16,082 nt of DNA from Clostridia bacterium (GCA_016293435.1 JAEDEG010000056.1:1-16082); one strand, 5' to 3'; positions 7,248-14,887 are shown, numbered from the stretch's first letter. Numbers and translations: made by a program. The notes: generated by a model not told the origin, from the letters alone.

Positions 7248-7277
7248 GTATATAAAAATAAACCTTCGGGGAAGATT
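7248..7277 (+). promoter_or_regulatory. Sigma-F-like promoter of sigG inside the hairpin
   Basis: GTATA (7248-7252) fits the sigma-F -35 consensus GYWTA. After 15 bases, GGGGAAGATT (7268-7277) fits the -10 consensus GGNRAWANTW with one mismatch. The predicted start (about 7283-7285) lies in the hairpin loop, so the message lacks the 5' arm and leaves the ribosome binding site free. Confidence 0.65.
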
Positions 7278-7314
7278 TTAGTGTAAAAACAAAATCTTTC
7301 TCGGAGGTTTTTTT
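7260..7314 (+). terminator. nagA terminator that also hides the sigG ribosome binding site
   Basis: Bases 7260-7279 pair with 7291-7310 in an unbroken 20-bp stem that includes three G-T wobbles. The loop is 11 bases (7280-7290) and seven T's follow at 7308-7314. This is a strong intrinsic terminator shape for the nagA operon. Its 3' arm contains GGAGG (7303-7307), the sigG ribosome binding site, and the T-run is the spacer before the ATG at 7315. Any read-through transcript from nagA would therefore carry a sequestered sigG start. Confidence 0.85.
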
Positions 7315-8085
7315 ATGATAAACAAGGTAGAAATTTGCGGAGTAAACACATCTAAACTTCCGGTGCTTTCCAACGAAGAAAAAGTGGAGCTGTTTGCCAG
7401 GATAAAAAAAGGAGACAAGGAGGCAAGAGACAAATTTATAAATGGGAATTTGAGACTTGTGCTCTCTGTTATACAAAAATTTTCAAACAGAGGAGAATAT
7501 GCAGACGACCTTTTTCAGGTGGGTTGTATAGGGCTTGTAAAGTCGGTTGATAATTTTGATTTGAGTCAGAATGTAAAATTTTCTACCTATGCTGTACCAA
7601 TGATAATTGGCGAGATACGCCGATACCTCAGAGATAACAGCTCAATCAGGGTGAGCAGGTCGCTGAGAGACACAGCATACAAGGCACTGGGAGCCAAGGA
7701 ACGTCTTACGGCAAAAAATGAAAACGAACCCACAATAGAAGAAATTGCAAAAGAGCTGGGTATGGAAAAGGAAGACGTGGTATTTGCACTGGATGCAATT
7801 CAGGAACCGGTGTCCATTTATGAGCCTGTATATAACGACGGAACAGACGCAATATTTGTTATGGACCAGCTAAGTGATGAAAAAAATCTTGATGAAAACT
7901 GGCTTGAAGAAATTTCTCTGAAAGAAGCTATGAAAAAGCTCGGAGACAGAGAAAAGCATATTATAAACTTAAGATTTTTTAAGGGAAGAACTCAAATGGA
8001 GGTTGCAAAGGAGCTTGGAATCAGTCAGGCTCAGGTTTCGAGACTTGAAAAAAGTGCTCTGGGAAATATGAAGAAAAATATGTAG
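7315..8085 (+). CDS. sigG: RNA polymerase sporulation sigma factor sigma-G
   Basis: Sigma-G directs late forespore transcription after engulfment. The 256-residue protein opens with the sigma-G hallmark NKVEICGV-TSKLPVL. Region 2 is NGNLRLVLSVIQKF, DDLFQVGCIGLVKSVDNFD and VKFSTYAVPMIIGEIRRYLRD (about 43-107). Region 3 begins near IRVSRSLRDTAYKAL (111-125). Region 4.2 contains the helix-turn-helix GRTQMEVAKELGISQAQVSRLEKSAL (224-249). N43 aligns with the Bacillus Asn45 that I recall being needed for the CsfB/Gin anti-sigma factor. The start is ATG 7315 behind GGAGG at 7303-7307. In most spore formers sigG follows spoIIGA-sigE; here it follows nagA instead. It is probably transcribed by sigma-F polymerase from the embedded promoter and ends at the terminator at 8099-8137. 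Confidence 0.96.
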   Translation: MINKVEICGVNTSKLPVLSNEEKVELFARIKKGDKEARDKFINGNLRLVLSVIQKFSNRGEYADDLFQVGCIGLVKSVDNFDLSQNVKFSTYAVPMIIGEIRRYLRDNSSIRVSRSLRDTAYKALGAKERLTAKNENEPTIEEIAKELGMEKEDVVFALDAIQEPVSIYEPVYNDGTDAIFVMDQLSDEKNLDENWLEEISLKEAMKKLGDREKHIINLRFFKGRTQMEVAKELGISQAQVSRLEKSALGNMKKNM

Positions 8086-8098
8086 ACAATTTTGATTT

Positions 8099-8137
8099 AA
8101 AATATCGCTCGATTGATGTCGGGTGGTATTTTTGTTT
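8099..8137 (+). terminator. sigG intrinsic terminator
   Basis: AAAATATCGCTCGA (8099-8112) pairs fully with 8119-8132 through 14 bp, including three G-T wobbles, around a six-base loop. It is followed by TTTTTGTTT. It lies 13 bases after the sigG stop codon. Confidence 0.8.
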
Positions 8138-8206
8138 AAGAAATACACAGATTGGGTATATATTCACTCAAAATCTAAAAAAATCGCCAGTATTGCCGGC
8201 AGAATA

Positions 8207-8235
8207 TTGACTATATTCGATTATAATGGTATACT
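8207..8235 (+). promoter_or_regulatory. Sigma-A promoter of the PurF-like gene
   Basis: TTGACT (8207-8212), a 17-base spacer and TATACT (8230-8235) predict a start near 8242, giving a leader of about 42 bases. I saw no purine riboswitch or other large leader structure between this promoter and the ATG, so the gene is not visibly tied to purine control. Confidence 0.75.
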
Positions 8236-8283
8236 AATCATAATACTAAGTTTAACATTTTAAGCAACTTTCGGGAGGTATAT

Positions 8284-9711
8284 ATGGGAGGCTTTTTTGG
8301 TACTGTTTGTAAGCACGATGCCGTTTCTGACGTTTTTTTCGGTACAGACTACCATTCACATCTGGGTACAAGACGCGCGGGCATGGCTGCATATGATGAA
8401 GAAATAGGACTTCAGAGAGAAATTCATAATATCGAAAATTCACCGTTCCGAACCAAATTTGACCATGTGTTTGACAAAATGCACGGGCATGCAGCAATCG
8501 GATGCATCAGCGATTATGATCCTCAGCCGCTGATGATAAAATCAAGTCTCGGTACATATGCTATTTGCGTTATAGGCAAAATAAATAATGCAGATGCTCT
8601 GATTAATCAGTATCTTTCGTTTACTCACGGTCATTTCAACGCAATGACCGGCGGAAAAATAAACTCCACAGAAATTGTGGCGGCACTGATGGGTCAGAAA
8701 AGCAATTTTACCGAAGGAATCAGGTTTGCGCAGGAATCTATAGACGGCACCGCATCTATCATGATACTAAAGGATGACGGCTCAATTATCGCCGCAAGAG
8801 ACCGCCTCGGCAGACTGCCGGTGCTCATTGGAAAATGTGAAGACGGATACTGTATCACCTTTGAATCATTTGCATGCCATAAGCTTGGTTATGAAATTGA
8901 AAAAGAGTTGGGCCCCGGTGAAATTGTGCGAATTACTCAAAGCGGAGTTGAGCAGCTTGCAAAGCCCGGAGAGGAAATGAAAATCTGTGCGTTTTTGTGG
9001 TCATATTACGGTTATCCCACCTCAAGCTATGAGGGTATTAATGTTGAGGTTATGCGAAACAAAAACGGCGAAATTATGGCAAAAAGCGATTTGGAAAACA
9101 AAACCCTTGACGATATAGACTATATCGGAGGTGTGCCCGATTCGGGAACTCCGCACGCTATAGGCTATGCAAACGGATGTCATATTCCTTTTGCTCGTCC
9201 GTTTATAAAATACACTCCAACATGGGCAAGAAGCTTTATCCCTACCCACCAGAATGAACGCAACAAAATTGCAAAAATGAAGCAAATAGCCATTCACGAC
9301 CTAATTAAAGACAAGAATCTCCTCTTTGTGGATGACTCTATAGTACGAGGAACTCAGCTCAAGGAGACAGTTGACTTTTTGTATGACAACGGTGCAAAAT
9401 CGGTGCATATGCGTTCGGCTTGTCCACCTATCATGTATAGCTGTAAATACCTTAATTTTTCTACCGCAACAAGCGAGATGGAGCTTATAACCCGTAAAAT
9501 CATAATGGAAATTGAAGGTGAAGACGGATTTAATCATCTTGATGAATACAGCGATGCAAAAACAGAACGAGGCAAAAAGCTCAGAGCGGCAATTTGTGAA
9601 AAGCTCAACTTTAAATCTCTGGAATTCCAGTCAATTGAGGGCATTGTAAAGGCTATAGGTATTGATAAGTGTAAGCTTTGTACCTATTGTTGGGATGGAA
9701 AAGGAGATTGA
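8284..9711 (+). CDS. Amidophosphoribosyltransferase-like protein without the glutaminase cysteine
   Basis: This 475-residue protein has the two-domain plan of PurF: an N-terminal Ntn-hydrolase (glutaminase) fold and a C-terminal type I phosphoribosyltransferase. Normal PurF makes phosphoribosylamine from PRPP and glutamine. Here the PRPP loop VDDSIVRGTQ (349-358) is intact. The four cysteines expected to hold a [4Fe-4S] cluster also appear present: C235, C387, and C466/C469 in LCTYC. However, the N terminus reads MGGFFG where PurF has CGVFG or CGIFG, so the nucleophilic cysteine is missing. The HNGNL oxyanion segment is replaced by VIGKI (97-101). It should not hydrolyse glutamine, and may use ammonia or another amine, or regulate. 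I recall similar MGGFFG proteins in other Clostridia annotated as PurF. The ATG at 8284 follows GGGAGG at 8273-8278. It stands alone, away from other pur genes. Confidence 0.85.
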   Translation: MGGFFGTVCKHDAVSDVFFGTDYHSHLGTRRAGMAAYDEEIGLQREIHNIENSPFRTKFDHVFDKMHGHAAIGCISDYDPQPLMIKSSLGTYAICVIGKINNADALINQYLSFTHGHFNAMTGGKINSTEIVAALMGQKSNFTEGIRFAQESIDGTASIMILKDDGSIIAARDRLGRLPVLIGKCEDGYCITFESFACHKLGYEIEKELGPGEIVRITQSGVEQLAKPGEEMKICAFLWSYYGYPTSSYEGINVEVMRNKNGEIMAKSDLENKTLDDIDYIGGVPDSGTPHAIGYANGCHIPFARPFIKYTPTWARSFIPTHQNERNKIAKMKQIAIHDLIKDKNLLFVDDSIVRGTQLKETVDFLYDNGAKSVHMRSACPPIMYSCKYLNFSTATSEMELITRKIIMEIEGEDGFNHLDEYSDAKTERGKKLRAAICEKLNFKSLEFQSIEGIVKAIGIDKCKLCTYCWDGKGD

Positions 9712-9753
9712 TCTGCTATTATTGATGAAAACTAAATCTAAATAACGTATAAA

Positions 9754-9820
9754 AAGCCTGATATCAAAAAGGGTCTCATCACTATACCCCCGTTGATATC
9801 AGGCTTATGTTTTATTTATT
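9754..9820. terminator. Bidirectional terminator between convergent genes
   Basis: AAGCCTGATATCAA (9754-9767) and its exact complement (9793-9806) make a 14-bp perfect stem. The 25-base loop contains a further GGGT/ACCC pairing. T-rich sequence follows on the plus strand (9809-9822). On the minus strand a run of five T's directly follows the stem, so both the PurF-like gene and the FAD oxidoreductase gene can end here. Confidence 0.88.
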
Positions 9821-9821
9821 T

Positions 9822-11216
9822 TTAAAACGATAGCTCTTTGCCCATAAGAACTCCCATAACAGATGCCATCATCAGACCGCGCGTCCATCCGCTTGAGTCG
9901 CCGAGGCAATGAAGACCTTTTACGTTTGTGTTGAGATGTTCATCCATCTTGATACGGTTGCTGTAAAATTTGAGCTCCGGAGAATAGAGAAGCGTCTCAT
10001 AAGATGCAAAGCCCGGCACTACATTATCCATTGCCTTGATAAAATTTATAATATTTATCATGGCTCTGTAGGGCATGGCAGCGGTTATATCTCCGGCTAC
10101 CGCATCGGGAAGTGTGGGTTTGAGATTGGAATGTGAAAGCTCCTTATCCCATGTACGCTTGCCATCAAGTATATCACCAAAGCGCTGAACCAATATTCTG
10201 CCATCGGCAAGCATATTGGTAAGCTCTCCAATCTTTTGGGCATAGGCAATAGGCTCATTAAACGGCTCGCTAAAATTGTGGGAACATAAAATTGCAAGGT
10301 TGGTATTTTCTGATTTCAAATCCTTATAGGAATGACCGTTTACCACAGCAAGATCATTATCGTAATTTTCTTGACTTACAAATCCGCCCGGATTCTGACA
10401 AAAGGTACGAACCTTATTTTTGAACGGTGCCGGGTAGCCTATTAGCTTTGACTCATACAAAACCTCGTTTACCTTTTCCATAATTTCGCTTCTGACCTCA
10501 ACACGGACACCTATATCCACAGTACCGGGCTGGTGAGCAATATTGTGCTCTGCACAAATTTTCTCCAACCATTCGGCTCCCCTGCGCCCAGTAGCTATAA
10601 CACTTTTATCGGCATATACCGTTTGTGTTTCTCCCTTTCCTTCGATAATAACGCCTTTGCACTGACCGCTCTCAAGGATTATATTTTTACATTCATAGCC
10701 AAAGAGTATTTCAACGCCGTTTGCCAAAAGAAACTTTTCTATTTCAAAATAAAGCTTTTGAGCTTTTTCGGTACCGAGATGGCGAATAGGACAGTCGACA
10801 AGCTTAAGACCGGCTCTTATTGCCCGACTTCGTATCTTGCGGACTTCATCGGTATTACCTATACCTTCTATATGCTCATCAGCACCAAATTCCAGATATA
10901 TTTTATCAGTGTAGTCGATGAGCTCCTGTGCCTTGTCTGCACCTATAAGCTGCGGCAAATCACCGCCTACCTCATATGAAAGCGAAAGCTTACCGTCTGA
11001 GAATGCGCCGGCACCTGAAAACCCGGTTGTTATATGGCAATAGGGCTTGCAGGATACGCACTTTTGGGTTTTTGACTTTGGGCAGTGACGGTTTTCGACA
11101 GACACACCCTTTTCTACAATCAATATGCTTTTTCCGGAATTGTTTTTTATAAGCTCAAGAGCTGTAAAAATGCCTGCAGGACCGGCACCCACAATTACTA
11201 TATCTTTTTTCATCAT
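9822..11216 (-). CDS. NAD(P)/FAD-dependent oxidoreductase with a four-cysteine cluster
   Basis: This is a flavoprotein of 464 residues. A Rossmann dinucleotide-binding motif, IVIVGAGPAGIFTALELI, is at 6-23. A second FAD-contact motif, VIATGRRGAEW, lies mid-protein, and CLGDSSGWTRGLMMASVMG near the C terminus closes the FAD site. C45, C53, C56 and C60 form CX7CX2CX3C just ahead of GFSGAGAFSDGKL. This pattern is shared by the uncharacterised FAD-dependent dehydrogenase group (COG2509-like), where it may bind a metal or Fe-S centre. The substrate is unknown. It is the last gene of an operon with trmK and the Nif3-family gene, beginning 6 bases after the Nif3 stop. GAGG is only four bases before the first ATG (11216) and seven before the second (11213), so the second may be the true start. 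Confidence 0.85.
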   Translation of the reverse strand: MMKKDIVIVGAGPAGIFTALELIKNNSGKSILIVEKGVSVENRHCPKSKTQKCVSCKPYCHITTGFSGAGAFSDGKLSLSYEVGGDLPQLIGADKAQELIDYTDKIYLEFGADEHIEGIGNTDEVRKIRSRAIRAGLKLVDCPIRHLGTEKAQKLYFEIEKFLLANGVEILFGYECKNIILESGQCKGVIIEGKGETQTVYADKSVIATGRRGAEWLEKICAEHNIAHQPGTVDIGVRVEVRSEIMEKVNEVLYESKLIGYPAPFKNKVRTFCQNPGGFVSQENYDNDLAVVNGHSYKDLKSENTNLAILCSHNFSEPFNEPIAYAQKIGELTNMLADGRILVQRFGDILDGKRTWDKELSHSNLKPTLPDAVAGDITAAMPYRAMINIINFIKAMDNVVPGFASYETLLYSPELKFYSNRIKMDEHLNTNVKGLHCLGDSSGWTRGLMMASVMGVLMGKELSF

Positions 11217-11222
11217 AATTCC

Positions 11223-12023
11223 TCATTTCACAAAGTATTTTATTACTGAAATATTTTCTTTTGAAAATACAAGTTCGATATCTGAAAACTGTTTTGACAG
11301 CATGGAATAAAAAAGCTCGGTTACAATGTGTTCGGTTTCATAGTGCCCGGCATCTATAACTGCCATCCCGGATTCGTAAGCATCACGAAACGGATTATAT
11401 TTAACGTCGCCGGTAATGAACAAATCAACACCCATTTTTATGCACAAATTCATTTCACCGGCGCCGCCGCCGCAATTGAGAGCAACCTTTTTTACCGGCT
11501 TGTCGGGTGAGCCGGTGTACCTTACTCCATGAGCGCCCAAAGCATTTATGCATCGAAAAAGCATATCGGAAAGAGTGAGACCGTCTTCAACCTCCCCTAT
11601 TCTGCCAAAGCCATGCAAAACACCGGCTGATTCGCCAACCGGTTCGATAACAGAAGTGTTAAAAACCCCGAGCTTTTGGGCAAGATAGTCATTGAGTCCG
11701 CCCGAAACACAGTCAAGATTTGTGTGGGCAGAAATTAAGGCCACATCATTGGCTGCAAGACAGCAAAGAGTTCGCTGCATAGGGTCATCATCGGTGAGCG
11801 TCTTTATGGGACTAAACATGAGAGGATGGTGAGAAATAATAACATCGCATCCTGTGCTGACCGCCTCACTAGCGACCTTTTCATCAACATCAAGAGTTAT
11901 CAATGCCTTATTTACGCACTTTTGAGCTCTGCCGACAATAAGACCCACGTTGTCACCTTCAAATGCAAGTGTTTCGGGGCAATTGTCATTTATATAATTT
12001 CTGATATCAGACACTGTTGTCAT
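11223..12023 (-). CDS. Nif3-like dinuclear metal-centre protein
   Basis: The protein belongs to the Nif3/YqfO family, whose members form toroidal hexamers with two metal ions per subunit and whose cellular role is still unsettled. Metal-ligand motifs visible are ISHHPLMF (H65, H66), SAHTNLDCVSGGLND (H100, D104) and, near the C terminus, DAGHYETE (H227, E231). GDVKYNPFRDA precedes the last motif. At 266 residues this is the short form, without the PII-like insert that brings Bacillus YqfO to about 370. Its ATG overlaps the trmK stop in ATGA, and AAGGAG lies eight bases ahead, so the two are translationally coupled. The trmK-yqfO pair is widely conserved in Firmicutes. Databases sometimes label the family GTP cyclohydrolase 1 type 2, which I would not assume here. 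Confidence 0.93.
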   Translation of the reverse strand: MTTVSDIRNYINDNCPETLAFEGDNVGLIVGRAQKCVNKALITLDVDEKVASEAVSTGCDVIISHHPLMFSPIKTLTDDDPMQRTLCCLAANDVALISAHTNLDCVSGGLNDYLAQKLGVFNTSVIEPVGESAGVLHGFGRIGEVEDGLTLSDMLFRCINALGAHGVRYTGSPDKPVKKVALNCGGGAGEMNLCIKMGVDLFITGDVKYNPFRDAYESGMAVIDAGHYETEHIVTELFYSMLSKQFSDIELVFSKENISVIKYFVK

Positions 12024-12709
12024 TTTGTCAGCTCCTTTTTATGATATTGGTATACAGCTTTTTCGTGAATGTATCTCTCTTGCAAATCAGCATCGGGATT
12101 ATCACTTTTTTGTATACCGCTTATGATTTTATCACACACACGGATTTTGTATTCAAAATAGCTTTCTACCGTATCAGGGCTGTTTTTAGCAAGATTTTTG
12201 CCGACTATACGGTATTTTTCACAAAATTCTGCCGCTCCTTTGCGTACAGAGAATATATTATAAAATTTATTACCTTCTCTGACCACGTATTCATCGGATA
12301 TACAAAACCCGGAGGAAAAAAGGTGATCCCTGAGTTCTATGGGAGCGATCATGGGCTGAATCAAAAGAAGGGTATCATCCCCTATTACATCTTTTCCTCT
12401 GTCGATAATATCTGCAATCAGAGGTCCGCCCATGCCGGCTATCACAATAACATCTGCCTCAGAGGGAGAAAGCTTTTGAAGACCGTCAGACAAGCGGAGT
12501 TCTGCCTTGTCTATAAATCCGTATTTTTTTAAATTGGATTCTGCTCTTTGCAAAGGCCCCAAATTTACATCCATTGCTATAGCGCGTGAAGCAATGCCGT
12601 TTTGAAAACAATAAACAAGAATATATGCATGATCGGTGCCGACATCGGCAACCACGCTTCCCGGCGGAATAAGGTCTGCTATTTTTTTTAGCCTGGGACT
12701 AAGCTCCAT
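12020..12709 (-). CDS. trmK: tRNA (adenine22-N1)-methyltransferase TrmK
   Basis: TrmK uses S-adenosylmethionine to methylate N1 of adenine 22 in certain tRNAs. The 229-residue protein shows the class I methyltransferase core: motif I VADVGTDHAYI, an acidic strand end AMDVNLGPLQRAE, LSDGLQKLSPSEADVIVIAGMGGPLIADII (the IAGMGG signature) and LLLIQPM. The C-terminal helical part (KIRVCDKIISGIQKSD...) is the likely tRNA-contacting domain. The frame is open to 12790, but I chose the ATG at 12709. It has AAGGAG about eight bases upstream, the product then begins MELSPRLKKIADLI as in the family, and the promoter at 12762-12790 would lie inside any longer version. It is the first gene of the trmK-Nif3-oxidoreductase operon. 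Confidence 0.93.
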   Translation of the reverse strand: MELSPRLKKIADLIPPGSVVADVGTDHAYILVYCFQNGIASRAIAMDVNLGPLQRAESNLKKYGFIDKAELRLSDGLQKLSPSEADVIVIAGMGGPLIADIIDRGKDVIGDDTLLLIQPMIAPIELRDHLFSSGFCISDEYVVREGNKFYNIFSVRKGAAEFCEKYRIVGKNLAKNSPDTVESYFEYKIRVCDKIISGIQKSDNPDADLQERYIHEKAVYQYHKKELTK

Positions 12710-12761
12710 AAACAGTCTCCTTTGAATAAACGATAAAATGAGAGGCAAGACCTCTTTCACT

Positions 12762-12790
12762 ATTGTACCACAAAATCTTGATATAGTCAA
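12762..12790 (-). promoter_or_regulatory. Sigma-A promoter of the trmK operon
   Basis: On the minus strand, TTGACT (12790-12785), 17 bases and TACAAT (12767-12762) predict a start near 12755. The transcript would begin almost at a small hairpin, AGAGG/CCTCT with a five-base loop (12755-12741), which may stabilise its 5' end. Confidence 0.75.
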
Positions 12791-12858
12791 AGGAAAAATA
12801 ATAAATTTTATACATTAAATTATACATAACTCTTTTCAAGAAAACGACTTTCTTAATA

Positions 12859-14820
12859 TCAAAAATCCGACGTTTCACGAATATAGCCTTTTTTATAGGC
12901 ATCAAGGAGTTTTTTCAGAATTTCAATCTTGTGTTTTATTCCCTCTCCTATATCGGTATCGCATACTCTTTTGCGACTAACATTGTGTTCAATTTCAATT
13001 TTGTCGGAATGTAAGTCAAAGTCGTTTTCTATAACATCGTTTACACACGTAAACGGCTGATGCTCTGTTATGGAAAATCCGTATGAGTTATTTATAAGTG
13101 TATAGCCTGCAATTCCGGTTGTCATACGGTACGGCTTTGAAAATCCTCCATCTATAACATACAGCTTTCCATTTGCTTTTATGGGACTTTCTCCTTTTAC
13201 GGTACGCACAGGAACATGACCGTTAATTATGTGAGCACTATTTCTATTGAGATTAAACTCATCAAAAATCATATCGCATATAAATTCGTTGGATATAAAT
13301 GAATAATAATTATTTTTTGGTTCATGCAAAAGAGAGACATCATCAACAAAATATGTTTCAAAAACAGATGATTTATCTTTCCCATACAACGGAGACTTTT
13401 TGCCACACCATAGATACCATATAAAATCTCTTTCGTGATCAGAACATTTAGAGAGATATATCTTACGCACCATTTTATCTGCTGCGTCAAGGTACTCTTT
13501 TCCGCTTATTTCGGCGCCAAAAAAATTTACCGAGTCAAGCTCGCCTTCGTCTGTTAGCGGAATACACCCATGAAACAGCAAATTACCGTTATAAATCTTA
13601 TACATGCTGCCTTTGCTTATCATAAAGCGAATATGGTGCTGAAGCTTTTCACTATGAAGAAAAGCTCTCTGAAGGGCTAAAACAACCTCTTTCTCTCCCT
13701 CGGTAAGTTCAAACGGAGAATCGGGGTTTATTGTTGGAAAGCTATTGTCCGTAAGAGGGTAATCCGTGCCGTTTATTTCTACAGTGCCATTTGAATAGTT
13801 TATGCGGTTAAGCCTCAACATTTGTGTCATATCATATTCGGGATGTTTTTTAATTATTTGCCCCTCAAGCTTAAACTGAATTATTGCAATAGCCTTATGC
13901 ATTTTTGCAGTAAGCGGTGCATCATTTGTACGGATGGTGTGTCTGTGGGAATCAAGTGGCATAAATTTTTCGCAGTCATCCAAAGCATATACATCATGGG
14001 CAAAGTTAACCAGTGCTCTTGTATTTATACCATATCCTATTTCTATTACATCAAAATTATTATATCTGAGAGAATTGCGTATAACATTTGCTATACATGC
14101 GGCATGACCTGCCGCGGCACCTATCCACTCTACATCGTGATTACCCCACTGAAAATCTATGGAATGATATTTAAGAAGCTCGTCCATTATTATGTCTGCT
14201 CGGGGACCCCTGTCGAACACATCGCCCAAAACATGAAGATGATCAATAGAAAGGCGCCGTATTAAATTTGCCAAAGCAATAACAAATTCATCGGAGCGAT
14301 CTATTTCAATAATCGAATTAATAATCTGTGTATAATATTCGTGCTTATTGGCTTCTGAATCGGTTATGTACAAAAGTTCTTCAAGAATGTAACCAAAATC
14401 CTTCGGCATGGCTTTTCTAACTTTAGATCGAGTGTATTTTGTTGATACAACGCGGCAAATCTCTACAAGTCTGTAGAGAGTCAGTGCGTACCATTCGTCA
14501 CTCAGCGTTGCATGCTGCTTAAGATAATATAACTTTTGTTCAGGATAATATATCAGAGTTGCAAGCGTCTTTCGTTCATTTTCGGTCAATGTAGTTTTGT
14601 AGAGAAAATCAATCTTGTTTTTTATTACACCGGAGGCGTTTTTGAGTACATGCAAAAAAGCTTCGTGCTCTCCATGAAGATCGCTTACAAAATGCTCTGT
14701 CCCCTTGGGTAGATTCAGAATAGCCTGAAGATTTATTATCTCAGTTGAAACGGCTTGAATGGTAGGATAGTCTTCGGACAAAAGCTCAAGATAATCGAGC
14801 CCGTATAAGTTGTCTTTCAT
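12859..14820 (-). CDS. fbp: Fructose-1,6-bisphosphatase class III
   Basis: This enzyme dephosphorylates fructose 1,6-bisphosphate to fructose 6-phosphate in gluconeogenesis. The 653-residue protein has the class III (Firmicutes) form, which is a calcineurin-like metallophosphatase unrelated to E. coli Fbp. Metal-binding motifs run in order: SDLHGEHEAF (D47, H49), LGDVFDRGP (D200, D203, R204) and GNHDVEW (N227, H228). Further on is NGHVPVRTVKGESPIKANGKLYVIDGGFSKPYR. Length agrees with the Bacillus enzyme (about 670 residues). The ATG at 14820 follows AGAGGAG with seven bases between. It has its own promoter and is divergent from the TPM-domain gene. No clear terminator follows its stop, so some read-through toward trmK is possible. 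Its presence implies growth on non-sugar carbon, or hexose-phosphate synthesis for walls and spores. Confidence 0.96.
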   Translation of the reverse strand: MKDNLYGLDYLELLSEDYPTIQAVSTEIINLQAILNLPKGTEHFVSDLHGEHEAFLHVLKNASGVIKNKIDFLYKTTLTENERKTLATLIYYPEQKLYYLKQHATLSDEWYALTLYRLVEICRVVSTKYTRSKVRKAMPKDFGYILEELLYITDSEANKHEYYTQIINSIIEIDRSDEFVIALANLIRRLSIDHLHVLGDVFDRGPRADIIMDELLKYHSIDFQWGNHDVEWIGAAAGHAACIANVIRNSLRYNNFDVIEIGYGINTRALVNFAHDVYALDDCEKFMPLDSHRHTIRTNDAPLTAKMHKAIAIIQFKLEGQIIKKHPEYDMTQMLRLNRINYSNGTVEINGTDYPLTDNSFPTINPDSPFELTEGEKEVVLALQRAFLHSEKLQHHIRFMISKGSMYKIYNGNLLFHGCIPLTDEGELDSVNFFGAEISGKEYLDAADKMVRKIYLSKCSDHERDFIWYLWCGKKSPLYGKDKSSVFETYFVDDVSLLHEPKNNYYSFISNEFICDMIFDEFNLNRNSAHIINGHVPVRTVKGESPIKANGKLYVIDGGFSKPYRMTTGIAGYTLINNSYGFSITEHQPFTCVNDVIENDFDLHSDKIEIEHNVSRKRVCDTDIGEGIKHKIEILKKLLDAYKKGYIRETSDF

Positions 14821-14858
14821 ATAATGTCTCCTCTCTGCTATAAATACTGTATGTTATA

Positions 14859-14887
14859 ATTATAGCGAACTATTTGATTATAATCAA
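14859..14887 (-). promoter_or_regulatory. fbp: Sigma-A promoter of fbp
   Basis: On the minus strand, TTGATT (14887-14882), 17 bases and a perfect TATAAT (14864-14859) give a predicted start near 14852. The -35 half overlaps the perfect palindrome at 14874-14887, a natural place for a repressor. Confidence 0.75.
14874..14887. repeat. Perfect 14-bp palindrome over the fbp -35 box
   Basis: TTGATTATAATCAA is fully self-complementary and covers the fbp -35 hexamer. It loosely resembles AT-rich operators such as Fur/PerR-type boxes, but no cognate regulator lies in the window. A chance palindrome in AT-rich DNA is possible. Confidence 0.4.

Noticed and set aside
8138..8283. Purine riboswitch or other leader element before the PurF-like gene
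   Set aside because: The promoter leaves a leader of only about 42 bases, too short for a purine aptamer, and no aptamer core or terminator/antiterminator pair was seen.
12836..12852. AAGAAA/TTTCTT inverted repeat after fbp as terminator
   Set aside because: The stem is only six bases, has one G-C pair, and lacks a T-run on the minus strand.
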